Source: an uncultured Bacteroidia bacterium (GTDB taxonomy: Bacteria > Bacteroidota > Bacteroidia > SpSt-205). Taken from it: DNA of 18,499 nt. Of this stretch, positions 1-5,861 are shown piece by piece (the first letter of the stretch is position 1; each line of letters begins with the position of its first letter). Made by a program: the position numbers and the translations under genes. The DNA lies in contig CALKJV010000160.1 in the NCBI GenBank assembly GCA_937995505.1, forward strand, positions 1 through 18,499. Reading direction: 5' to 3'. The notes under the pieces are model-generated. The model made no database searches, was not told the origin of the DNA, and worked only from the letters and a program-made list of their open reading frames with translations.

Positions 1-175
1 TGAATATGCCGGCCGTGCGGGCATAAGAGGGGGGAAGGGGGAGCTGCAGAGAACGGATCTGGTTAGGAGCTTGCCTCAGAGCCGACTCTAACTGCGAACG
101 GACAGGGCGCGGTAACTGCCCTTGTGCCAGCAGAAGGCCGCTGGCTGCTAGTGCGATTATGGCTATCTTTTTCAT
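1..175 (-). CDS. Secreted protein of unknown function, N-terminal part (cut by window edge)
   Basis: An open minus-strand frame begins at ATG 175-173 and runs off the left edge, so only the first 58 residues are visible. The N-terminus is a textbook Sec signal peptide: MKK, then a hydrophobic stretch (IAIIALAASGLLLA), then a likely cleavage before or near AQGQ. The mature part begins QLPRPVRSQLESALRQAPNQI and shows no domain I recognise. No Shine-Dalgarno sequence is visible, and I find no clear TAnnTTTG box for it. It diverges from mnmE across a 61-bp gap holding an inverted repeat. The signal peptide makes a real gene likely; the function cannot be stated from this fragment. Confidence 0.65.
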   Translation of the reverse strand, partial: MKKIAIIALAASGLLLAQGQLPRPVRSQLESALRQAPNQIRSLQLPLPPSYARTAGIF

Positions 176-204
176 AGCGAGACGAAGGTAGGCTTTCTGC
201 TTTA

Positions 205-232
205 TTTGTATGTAAATGCCAACCTAAGTTTG
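205..232 (+). promoter_or_regulatory. mnmE promoter of the Bacteroidota type (TTTG ... TAAGTTTG)
   Basis: The -7 element TAAGTTTG (225-232) matches the Bacteroidota consensus TAnnTTTG exactly. A TTTG at 205-208 can serve as the -33 element with a 16-bp spacer, slightly short. The mnmE ATG (237) is only 4 nt after the -7 box. Transcription would therefore start at or next to the start codon, giving a leaderless or nearly leaderless mRNA. Confidence 0.6.
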
Positions 233-236
233 GCAT
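216..236. promoter_or_regulatory. Perfect 7-7-7 inverted repeat over the mnmE -7 box (candidate operator)
   Basis: ATGCCAA (216-222) and TTGGCAT (230-236) are perfect reverse complements separated by 7 bp (CCTAAGT). The dyad covers the -7 element and ends on the base before the mnmE ATG, a position where a bound dimer would block the promoter. It lies between divergent genes and could serve either one. No regulator gene is visible in the window. Confidence 0.4.
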
Positions 237-1577
237 ATGGGAGATACGATTGTGGCGGTAGCGACGGCATGGGCCCCGGCAGCGATAGGAGTGGTACGCC
301 TTAGCGGTCCCGAAGCTAAGCATATTGTAGAGAAACTGTGGAAAGGTCCGAGCCTTCGTCCGAGGCTCGCCCAGGTAGGCTATCTCGTAGACCGCACGGG
401 AGAGCCGCTGGATCAGGCTGTGTGTACTTTCTTTCCCGCTCCAAAGTCTTACACCGGCGAAGACGTAGTAGAAATTTCCTGTCATGGAAGTCTGTACGTG
501 CTTCGGCGGGTGGTGGAGCTATGCGTGGAGCAAGGGGCACGCTTAGCTCGGCCAGGAGAGTTCACTATGCGGGCGTATCTGAATGGCAAGCTGGCCTTAG
601 ACCAAGCCGAAGCGGTAGCTGACCTTATCCAGGCCCAGAGTGCCCGCGCCCATCGGCTGGCCTTGAGTCAGTTCCGAGGAAAGTATTATGAGAAGGTTCG
701 GCAGTTTCGGCAGCAGCTGGTGGAGTTTTTGGCGCTTTTGGAGCTGGAGTTAGATTTTGCCGAAGAGGATGTAGAATTTGCTTCACGCGAGCGGCTGCGG
801 GAACTTTTGCGGACCCTTTTGGCGGAAATTAAGCAGCTTTTGCAGTCTTATAGAGCTGGGCAAGCGGTGCGGGAGGGCATTCCCATCGCCATCGTAGGCC
901 GTCCAAACGCCGGCAAGTCTACCCTCCTCAATGCGATCCTTCAGGAAGAGCGGGCGATTGTATCAGATATCCCAGGCACGACCCGAGACACCATTGAAGA
1001 GCGGCTCTTTCTCGGGGGCTATGAGCTACGCCTCATTGATACGGCCGGGCTGCGGGAGAAGCCTGCCGACGCCGTAGAGGCTGAAGGCATCCGCCGCGCC
1101 CAAGCCAAACTCCGAGAAGCCTTCCTGATACTGTATGTGTTTGATGCTTCCCAAGAGAGCCTTTCCGCTGCGCAGAAAGCCGCCCAACTCCTTTTGGGCT
1201 CCATAGAGGGGCTTCCTTTGCTTTGGGTAGCGAATAAGGTAGACTTAGGTGCGGCAGGGCCTTTGGAGGGAGCGGTGGCAGTTTCCGCCAAAACTAAACA
1301 GGGGCTTTCGGAGCTAGAGTCAGCTATTCTAGAGCGCTTAGGCGAAGCGGGATTGGGAGGAGAAGTTTTGCTTTCCCATTTGCGGCACTATGAGAGCTTC
1401 GTGCGGGCCCAGGAGGCGCTTGAGGGGGCTTTAGGGCTTTTAGAGGCAGGCGGCGGCACCGAGCTTATTGCTGAGGAACTGCGCGCCGCTCAGCACGCGA
1501 TTGGGGAAATAACCGGAGATATCACCCCCGATGAGGTGCTGGGGGTGATTTTTTCCCGCTTTTGTATTGGGAAGTGA
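237..1577 (+). CDS. mnmE: tRNA uridine-5-carboxymethylaminomethyl(34) modification GTPase MnmE
   Basis: MnmE with MnmG installs the (carboxymethyl)aminomethyl group at C5 of wobble uridine 34 in tRNAs reading NNA/NNG codons. The 446 residues match the family length. The N-terminal formyl-THF-binding/dimerisation domain starts at DTIVAVAT and includes RPGEFTMRAYLNGKLALDQAEAV. The inserted G domain has G1 GRPNAGKS (221-228), G2 GTTRD (247-251), G3 DTAG (268-271) and G4 NKVD (333-336). The protein ends in the diagnostic FCIGK (442-446) with the conserved catalytic-region cysteine. The start is fixed by homology and sits just behind a -7 box. Its TGA (1575-1577) directly abuts the stop of the convergent gene. 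A perfect terminator-like hairpin lies inside the last 20 codons. mnmA, acting on the same nucleotide, is 3 kb downstream. Confidence 0.97.
   Translation: MGDTIVAVATAWAPAAIGVVRLSGPEAKHIVEKLWKGPSLRPRLAQVGYLVDRTGEPLDQAVCTFFPAPKSYTGEDVVEISCHGSLYVLRRVVELCVEQGARLARPGEFTMRAYLNGKLALDQAEAVADLIQAQSARAHRLALSQFRGKYYEKVRQFRQQLVEFLALLELELDFAEEDVEFASRERLRELLRTLLAEIKQLLQSYRAGQAVREGIPIAIVGRPNAGKSTLLNAILQEERAIVSDIPGTTRDTIEERLFLGGYELRLIDTAGLREKPADAVEAEGIRRAQAKLREAFLILYVFDASQESLSAAQKAAQLLLGSIEGLPLLWVANKVDLGAAGPLEGAVAVSAKTKQGLSELESAILERLGEAGLGGEVLLSHLRHYESFVRAQEALEGALGLLEAGGGTELIAEELRAAQHAIGEITGDITPDEVLGVIFSRFCIGK
1521..1554 (+). terminator. Intrinsic-terminator motif embedded in the 3' end of the mnmE coding sequence
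   Basis: ATCACCCCC (1521-1529) pairs perfectly over 9 bp with GGGGGTGAT (1541-1549) around an 11-nt loop, and a run of six T (1549-1554) follows. This is the canonical shape of a rho-independent terminator in the plus direction. The reverse direction has no T tract after the stem. It overlaps codons for the conserved ITPDEVLGVIF segment and lies before the FCIGK codons, so termination here would give an mRNA without a stop codon. Whether it works when ribosomes follow closely is unknown. Confidence 0.5.
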
Positions 1578-1997
1578 TTAGAACTGAGGGGCGGCCTTTT
1601 GGGGCTGAGGTCTAGCGGGCTGAGCGGGAGTAGCGGGTTCTGCGGCGGGTTTAGGCCGATCTGGGGCGGGTTGAGCGGTAGGGGGCTTTGCGGGCTGAGC
1701 GGGCTGGGCTGCAGGTCTGGGCCGGTCATCTGGCTGAGCCGTAGGCTGCTTGTCTGGACGCTCAAGGGCAGGGCGATTGGACTGCTGCGTCGCGGGCTGG
1801 GCAGGGGTGGCCGGCTCAGCCGCAGGGCGAGGGCGATCAGGCGCGGGTTGGGCCGCCGAAGCAGGACGAGGCTTCTCTACAGGGCGCTCAATGGCCGGAC
1901 GGTTAGACTGCTGCGGTGCAGGCTGCGCTTGCTTTTCGGTCTGGGCAAAAAGCCAAAGGCTCCCACCCAGACCCATCAGGATGAGTACGCTTCGCAT
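1578..1997 (-). CDS. Secreted proline/alanine-rich repeat protein, function unknown
   Basis: This 139-residue protein begins with a clear signal peptide (MRSVLILMGLGGSLWLFAQ, cleavage likely after the A of FAQ). The mature part is almost wholly low complexity: Pro, Ala, Gln, Arg, Glu and Asp. It contains an imperfect duplication. Each copy opens with QSNRPA(I/L)ERP and contains AQPAPDRP(R/K)PAAEPATPAQPA-like segments. Such extended, unstructured Pro/Ala tracts are typical of periplasmic spacers or cell-wall-spanning linkers, but no anchor or folded domain is present, so no function is assigned. A -7-like TATCTTG lies 8 nt before the ATG. Its TAA directly abuts the mnmE TGA. The signal peptide, stop position and coherent repeats favour this strand over the Gly/Arg-rich reading on the opposite strand. 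Confidence 0.7.
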   Translation of the reverse strand: MRSVLILMGLGGSLWLFAQTEKQAQPAPQQSNRPAIERPVEKPRPASAAQPAPDRPRPAAEPATPAQPATQQSNRPALERPDKQPTAQPDDRPRPAAQPAQPAKPPTAQPAPDRPKPAAEPATPAQPARPQPQKAAPQF

Positions 1998-2005
1998 GGC
2001 TCACG

Positions 2006-2012
2006 CAAGATA
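2006..2012 (-). promoter_or_regulatory. Possible -7 element (TATCTTG) of the Pro/Ala-rich protein gene
   Basis: Minus-strand TATCTTG lies 8 nt before the ATG at 1997. It is one base short of TAnnTTTG and resembles the TATCTTTG of the two tRNA promoters. The spacing to ATG resembles the other genes in the window. No convincing -33 element is seen. Confidence 0.35.
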
Positions 2013-2187
2013 CAAAAATCTCCTAAAACCGCTACTCCCTCAAACTTGTAAAGCAGGATAAGGTCGACAAAGTCCGGGAACATTCCTTCGCAGCATCACA
2101 GACGAGTCCTCGCTCTACCTCTTAGGGACTTTGCGTGCATAGCAGGTTCGCTCATCCGAGATCAGCAAGCGATGCGCAAGGCTAAGC

Positions 2188-2460
2188 CTATCGGATAGGC
2201 AGCTTTCGCTCTACAAGTGCTAAGCGACGGGAGGTCCGGGTGGGGGAGACAAGGTGAGGATACCTAAAGGCAAGATGCAATTGATGAGTAGGCAAGCGAG
2301 GTTGGCTTGGGCGAGGCGGATAGCCAGCCTCTCTCCGCTCTAGCCTGCGTAGTTGCGGTGGGCAGAAGCAGGTGCCTGTTACTCGGATGAGGCGCTTGCC
2401 CCGTAGGTGCACTCGACTGAGCCATATTCCCACAGGCAGGCCCGATGAGAATTTTCGCAT
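2188..2460 (-). CDS. Doubtful small basic protein (90 residues)
   Basis: From ATG 2460-2458 a frame of 90 codons runs to a stop at 2188, beginning MRKFSSGLPVGIW. The product is very rich in Arg, Pro and Leu, with one CFC pair, and resembles nothing I know. The only support beyond openness is a -7-like TACTTTAG 7 nt before the ATG, one mismatch from TAnnTTTG, at a spacing like that of secDF. The same frame also stays open upstream through the tRNA gene. That shows openness is cheap in this GC-rich sequence, so this may well be a chance frame. Confidence 0.2.
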   Translation of the reverse strand: MRKFSSGLPVGIWLSRVHLRGKRLIRVTGTCFCPPQLRRLERREAGYPPRPSQPRLPTHQLHLAFRYPHLVSPTRTSRRLALVERKLPIR

Positions 2461-2514
2461 GACCAGCCTAAAGTAATACTTCTTCGGGAGTTCGTATTCC
2501 GGCCCTTGCCCCCC

Positions 2515-2543
2515 TTGCAAATGCGAAAAAAGCTGTATCTTTG
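2515..2543 (+). promoter_or_regulatory. tRNA-Asp promoter, TTG-N18-TATCTTTG
   Basis: The -33 TTG (2515-2517) and -7 TATCTTTG (2536-2543) are separated by 18 bp, an excellent match to the Bacteroidota consensus. The tRNA begins 10 nt after the -7 box. The stretch 2515-2545 agrees with the tRNA-Gly promoter on the other strand at 27 of 31 positions, including a run of 20 identical bases. Confidence 0.85.
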
Positions 2544-2553
2544 CCGTGCTTTT

Positions 2554-2627
2554 GGTCCGGTAGTTCAGCTGGTTAGAATGCCGGCCTGTCACGCCGGAGG
2601 TCGCGGGTTCGAGTCCCGTCCGGACCG
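2554..2627 (+). tRNA. tRNA-Asp (anticodon GTC)
   Basis: A complete cloverleaf is present. The acceptor stem GGTCCGG (2554-2560) pairs with CCGGACC (2620-2626), with discriminator G at 2627. The D arm is GTTC...GAAT. The anticodon stem is CCGGC/GCCGG with loop CTGTCAC, giving anticodon GTC (2588-2590). The T arm has loop TTCGAGT. The gene does not encode CCA. The ligA start codon follows after only 5 nt, so the tRNA and ligA are almost certainly one primary transcript. Confidence 0.97.
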
Positions 2628-2632
2628 CATAG

Positions 2633-4687
2633 GTGGGGGGCGATTTATTTGCCGAGGCAGCAGAGCGCCAAGCTGCCGCCCAGCGCATAGAGGAGCTTAT
2701 ACGAGAGATCCAAGAGCATGACTACCGTTACTACGTCTTAGCGCAGCCAATCATTTCAGACAGTGAGTACGATCGCTTGGTGGCAGAGCTGCGGGCCTTA
2801 GAGGAGCGGTATCCGGAACTGCGGCGTCCCGATTCTCCCACGCAGCGGGTCGGAGGCACGGTAACTAAGGAATTTCCGATCGTCCTCCACCGCCGTCCCA
2901 TGCTGAGCTTAGACAACGCGTACGATTTTGCAGAGCTGGAGGCTTTTGCACAACGGCTGCGGCGGCTCCTTCCCGAAGCTACCTGGACCTACATCGCTCA
3001 GCATAAAATAGACGGCGTGGCGGTGAGCTTGTGGTACGAAGGAGGGGTTTTCGTCCGAGGGCTCACGCGCGGAGATGGTCTGCAAGGCGATGATATCACG
3101 CCTAACCTCCGCACGGTACGAGGCATTCCGCTCCGGCTCCGGGGTGTAGGCTATCCCCCTGAGCTAGAAGTGCGCGGCGAAGTGTACATGATGCGCGAAG
3201 ACTTTACGCGGCTCAATGCGCTCCGAGAGGAAATAGGCGACCCCCCGTTCATGAACCCCCGCAATGCCACCGCTGGCTCGCTCAAGCTCCAAGACTCGGC
3301 TGAAGTGGCGCGGCGCCGCTTGCGCTTCTCTGCGTACTTTGCAGAAGGGGAAGGCCTTCCTGACTCAGACGCAGAGCGCATGCAGCTCTTGCAGGCGTGG
3401 CGCTTTCCAGTAGTAGAAACTTTCGGTCCCACAGACTTAGGGGGGGTGCAGACTTTTATTGAGGCTTGGGAAGCTCAGCGCGACACTCTCCCGTATGATA
3501 TTGATGGCATTGTAGTGAAGGTTGATAGCTGGGATTTACGGGAACTCTTTGGCGTAACCGCTAAAGCCCCTCGCTGGGCTATCGCCTACAAGTACCAGCC
3601 CGAGCAGGCGATAACCGAGCTGCGATCCATCACCTATCAGGTAGGCCGTACTGGCTACATTACCCCTGTGGCCGAGCTTAAGCCGGTACGCCTCTCTGGT
3701 ACTACGGTCAAGCGGGCCTCGCTTTACAACTACGATGAAATAGAGCGCTTAGGCCTGCACATTCCAGATGTCGTGGTAGTGGAGAAAAGCGGTGAGATTA
3801 TTCCCAAGGTGGTGCGGGTGTTACCCGAGCGCAGGCCTGTGGGGGCTGCGCCGGTAGTACCGCCTACGGTGTGCCCAGAATGTGGAACCCCTCTCGTGCA
3901 GCCCCCTGGTGAAGTCGGCCGATACTGCCCTAATTACCGCGGCTGCCCCCCACAAGTCATAGGGCGCTTGGCACACTTCGTAAGCCGAAAAGCCCTCAAC
4001 ATCCAAAGCCTCGGCGAAAAAATCCTCCGCAAGCTTTACGAGAAAGGCCTGGTGCGCACTTTCAGTGGCCTGTATGCCCTCACGCCCCAGCAGCTACAAG
4101 GCATAGAGGGCTTTGCAGAAAAGCTCCCCCAAAAAATCGTCCAGAACATCCAGGCCTCTAAGGCGGTGCCTTACCCTCGGGTACTGTATGGGCTTGGAAT
4201 CCGCCATGTAGGAGAGACCGTGGCAGAAAAGCTCGCAGAAGCCTTTCCCACCATAGATGCGCTTCTCTCAGCCTCCGAGGAGGCTATTGCTGCGGTGTAT
4301 ACCATTGGTGAGACCATTGCGCGCAGCGTGCGGGCCTATCTGGATGACCCAGAGAATCGGGCAGAGATAGAACGGCTACGAGCCGCTGGTTTGCAATTCG
4401 CTCTACAAGCGTCGCCGAAGGCCTCCTCTGAGGGGCCCTTGGCAGGAAAGCGCTTTCTCGTAAGCGGTACCTTTGGCGAGATAAGCCGCGATACGCTTAT
4501 TGCATACATTGAGCGGCATGGCGGGCAGTATGCCAGCAGCGTAAGCAAAAATTTAGATTACCTCGTGGTAGGCGACTCACCTGGCCCGAGCAAACTGGAA
4601 AAAGCAAAAAAATTGGGTATTCCGCTCCTTTCGCTTTCGGAGCTTGAGGCGCTGGTAGGGGTGCCAGTTACAGAAAGCGTTGCTTAG
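2633..4687 (+). CDS. ligA: NAD+-dependent DNA ligase LigA
   Basis: LigA seals single-strand nicks in replication and repair using NAD+. The 684 residues show the full family layout: the N-terminal NAD-binding Ia domain (HDYRYYVL...ISDSEYDRL), then the adenylation domain with the AMP-accepting lysine in HKIDG (K125) and NPRNATAGSLK. An OB fold follows, then a four-cysteine zinc finger (C414, C417, C432, C438), helix-hairpin-helix repeats, and a C-terminal BRCT domain from about residue 605. The GTG start at 2633 is effectively forced. The codon before it is an in-frame TAG, and no other ATG, GTG or TTG occurs before the conserved HDYRYY. It has no Shine-Dalgarno and starts 5 nt after tRNA-Asp. 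Its TAG overlaps the stop of mnmA. Confidence 0.97.
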   Translation: MGGDLFAEAAERQAAAQRIEELIREIQEHDYRYYVLAQPIISDSEYDRLVAELRALEERYPELRRPDSPTQRVGGTVTKEFPIVLHRRPMLSLDNAYDFAELEAFAQRLRRLLPEATWTYIAQHKIDGVAVSLWYEGGVFVRGLTRGDGLQGDDITPNLRTVRGIPLRLRGVGYPPELEVRGEVYMMREDFTRLNALREEIGDPPFMNPRNATAGSLKLQDSAEVARRRLRFSAYFAEGEGLPDSDAERMQLLQAWRFPVVETFGPTDLGGVQTFIEAWEAQRDTLPYDIDGIVVKVDSWDLRELFGVTAKAPRWAIAYKYQPEQAITELRSITYQVGRTGYITPVAELKPVRLSGTTVKRASLYNYDEIERLGLHIPDVVVVEKSGEIIPKVVRVLPERRPVGAAPVVPPTVCPECGTPLVQPPGEVGRYCPNYRGCPPQVIGRLAHFVSRKALNIQSLGEKILRKLYEKGLVRTFSGLYALTPQQLQGIEGFAEKLPQKIVQNIQASKAVPYPRVLYGLGIRHVGETVAEKLAEAFPTIDALLSASEEAIAAVYTIGETIARSVRAYLDDPENRAEIERLRAAGLQFALQASPKASSEGPLAGKRFLVSGTFGEISRDTLIAYIERHGGQYASSVSKNLDYLVVGDSPGPSKLEKAKKLGIPLLSLSELEALVGVPVTESVA

Positions 4688-5763
4688 GCGATCCAGCCGC
4701 CGACGATGAGATCGTCGCCTTCGTAGGCTACAGCGGCTTGACCGGGGGTGATGGCCCGAACTGGCTCTTCAAAGCGTACTTCTATGCCGCCTTCAGGGAG
4801 GGTGTAGAGCTTAGCGGGATGGCCAGGGTCTAAGTAGCGGATTTTGACGGTAGCGGGGTAGCCTTCGTAAGGCAGGCTCGGGTACTTCTGCCAATTGACT
4901 TCCCGCATGCGAAGGTGGGTTTTTTGTAAGGCCTCGGCGGGACCAATAACGAGGGTATTGCTCTCCGGGTGAATATCCACTACATAGTGTGGGGTGCCGA
5001 GGGCTGGAAGGTTTCGGCGCTGCCCAATGGTATAAAAGGGATACCCTGCATGTTTGCCTACTACTCGCCCATCTATGTGTACAATAGGTCCGCCGGCAAG
5101 CTGGGCAAGCTTTTCTGGGGCTTTTTTCTCAAGGAAGGCCCGATAGTCCCCTTCGGGCACAAAGCAGATTTCATAGGAGTCTTTCTTCTCGGCTACCCGA
5201 ATGAGGCCCCATTCGCTGGCCAGCTGGCGCGTTTCGGATTTGAGCTTGTCGCCTAAGGGAAAGATCGTCTGAGCTAACACTTCTTGGCTAAGCCCCCACA
5301 AAACGTATGACTGGTCTTTGGTAAGGTCTATGGCCTGTCGTATGAAGCGCCGGCCTTCGCTCTCTGCAATTCGGGCGTAGTGGCCCGTAGCAATCTTTTC
5401 ACATCCAATCTGCCGCGCCCTGCGCAGCAAGGCATCCCATTTGATGTAGGTATTGCACAGAATGCAGGGGTTAGGCGTGCGACCCGCTAAATACTCGCTA
5501 ACAAAGTGGTCTATCACAGCTTGACCAAATTCTTCTCTTAGGTCCAGCACATAATGGGGGAAGCCGTACATCACCCCTACAGCTCGGGCATCATTGATGT
5601 CGTCCAAGTTGCAGCAGCCTGTATGTTTTTTGCGGGGCAGGTCGGCGCTTTCATAGCTCCAGGTTTTCATAGTAAGGCCAATCACCTCATAGCCCGCCTT
5701 ATGCAGGAGCACCGCAGCGACGCTACTATCTACCCCCCCACTCATCGCGACAAGTACCCGCAT
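4684..5763 (-). CDS. mnmA: tRNA-specific 2-thiouridylase MnmA
   Basis: MnmA adenylates and thiolates C2 of wobble U34 in tRNA-Lys, -Glu and -Gln, taking sulfur from a persulfide relay. The 359-residue protein has the PP-loop SGGVDSS (8-14) and GCCNLDDINDAR. The catalytic cysteine lies in NPCILCN (C100 and C103), with the partner cysteine in YEICFVPEG (C200). The family motifs GHYARI, KDQSYVLWGL and GYPFYTIGQRRNL are also present. The ATG at 5763 starts directly at MRVLVAMSGGVDS, the usual N-terminus. A TATATTTG -7 box is 10 nt upstream, so the leader is very short. It converges with ligA with a 4-bp overlap of the two stops (TTAG). A 7-bp hairpin, CGACGAT/ATCGTCG, lies near its 3' end at 4701-4717. 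Confidence 0.97.
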   Translation of the reverse strand: MRVLVAMSGGVDSSVAAVLLHKAGYEVIGLTMKTWSYESADLPRKKHTGCCNLDDINDARAVGVMYGFPHYVLDLREEFGQAVIDHFVSEYLAGRTPNPCILCNTYIKWDALLRRARQIGCEKIATGHYARIAESEGRRFIRQAIDLTKDQSYVLWGLSQEVLAQTIFPLGDKLKSETRQLASEWGLIRVAEKKDSYEICFVPEGDYRAFLEKKAPEKLAQLAGGPIVHIDGRVVGKHAGYPFYTIGQRRNLPALGTPHYVVDIHPESNTLVIGPAEALQKTHLRMREVNWQKYPSLPYEGYPATVKIRYLDPGHPAKLYTLPEGGIEVRFEEPVRAITPGQAAVAYEGDDLIVGGWIA

Positions 5764-5773
5764 ACAGCCGAAA

Positions 5774-5781
5774 CAAATATA
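5774..5781 (-). promoter_or_regulatory. mnmA -7 element TATATTTG
   Basis: Minus-strand TATATTTG matches TAnnTTTG and lies 10 nt before the mnmA ATG, predicting a leader of only a few nucleotides. No TTG is present at the -33 position; the sequence there is GC-rich. Confidence 0.55.
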
Positions 5782-5861
5782 CGCCCCGCCCGCCTTTACT
5801 GGATGTGCATGCCCCTTTTCTGCGGAGCTGCGATAGGGGTTGGCTTCCTGAGAGGTATTTT

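Larger units (their letters stand above)
1998..2514. other. About 520 bp without a confident gene, between the Pro/Ala-rich gene and the tRNA-Asp promoter
   Basis: This stretch has no well-supported gene. Visible in it are a weak 90-codon minus-strand reading frame (2188-2460) and an 11-bp hairpin at 2178-2206. That hairpin pairs AAGGCT with AGCTTT and GCCTA with TAGGC around loop TCGGA. There is also a long-range 8-bp inverted pair, CAAAGTCC near 2070 with GGACTTTG near 2130. Neither structure has a T tract. I cannot assign the region to a known RNA class. Confidence 0.4.

Noticed and set aside
1599..2061. Plus-strand Gly/Arg-rich open frames opposite the Pro/Ala-rich gene
   Set aside because: They are the complement of a repetitive GC-rich gene. 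They have no signal, domain or sensible start, whereas the minus-strand reading has a signal peptide and a clean stop at the mnmE border.
2069..2085. RNase P RNA-like CAAAGTCCGGG
   Set aside because: It resembles the GGAAAGTCCGGGC core, but none of the other conserved RNase P segments follow at the expected distances.
2188..2688. 166-codon minus-strand frame running through tRNA-Asp and the start of ligA
   Set aside because: It crosses a certain tRNA and the 5' end of ligA. Only the part after ATG 2460 could be independent, and that is listed as doubtful.
5832..5856. TPP-riboswitch-like strings (ATAGGGG ... CTGAGAGG)
   Set aside because: The rest of the thiamine-pyrophosphate aptamer (the GAACCTGATC-type and GCGTAGGGA segments) is missing, and the downstream operon has no thiamine link.
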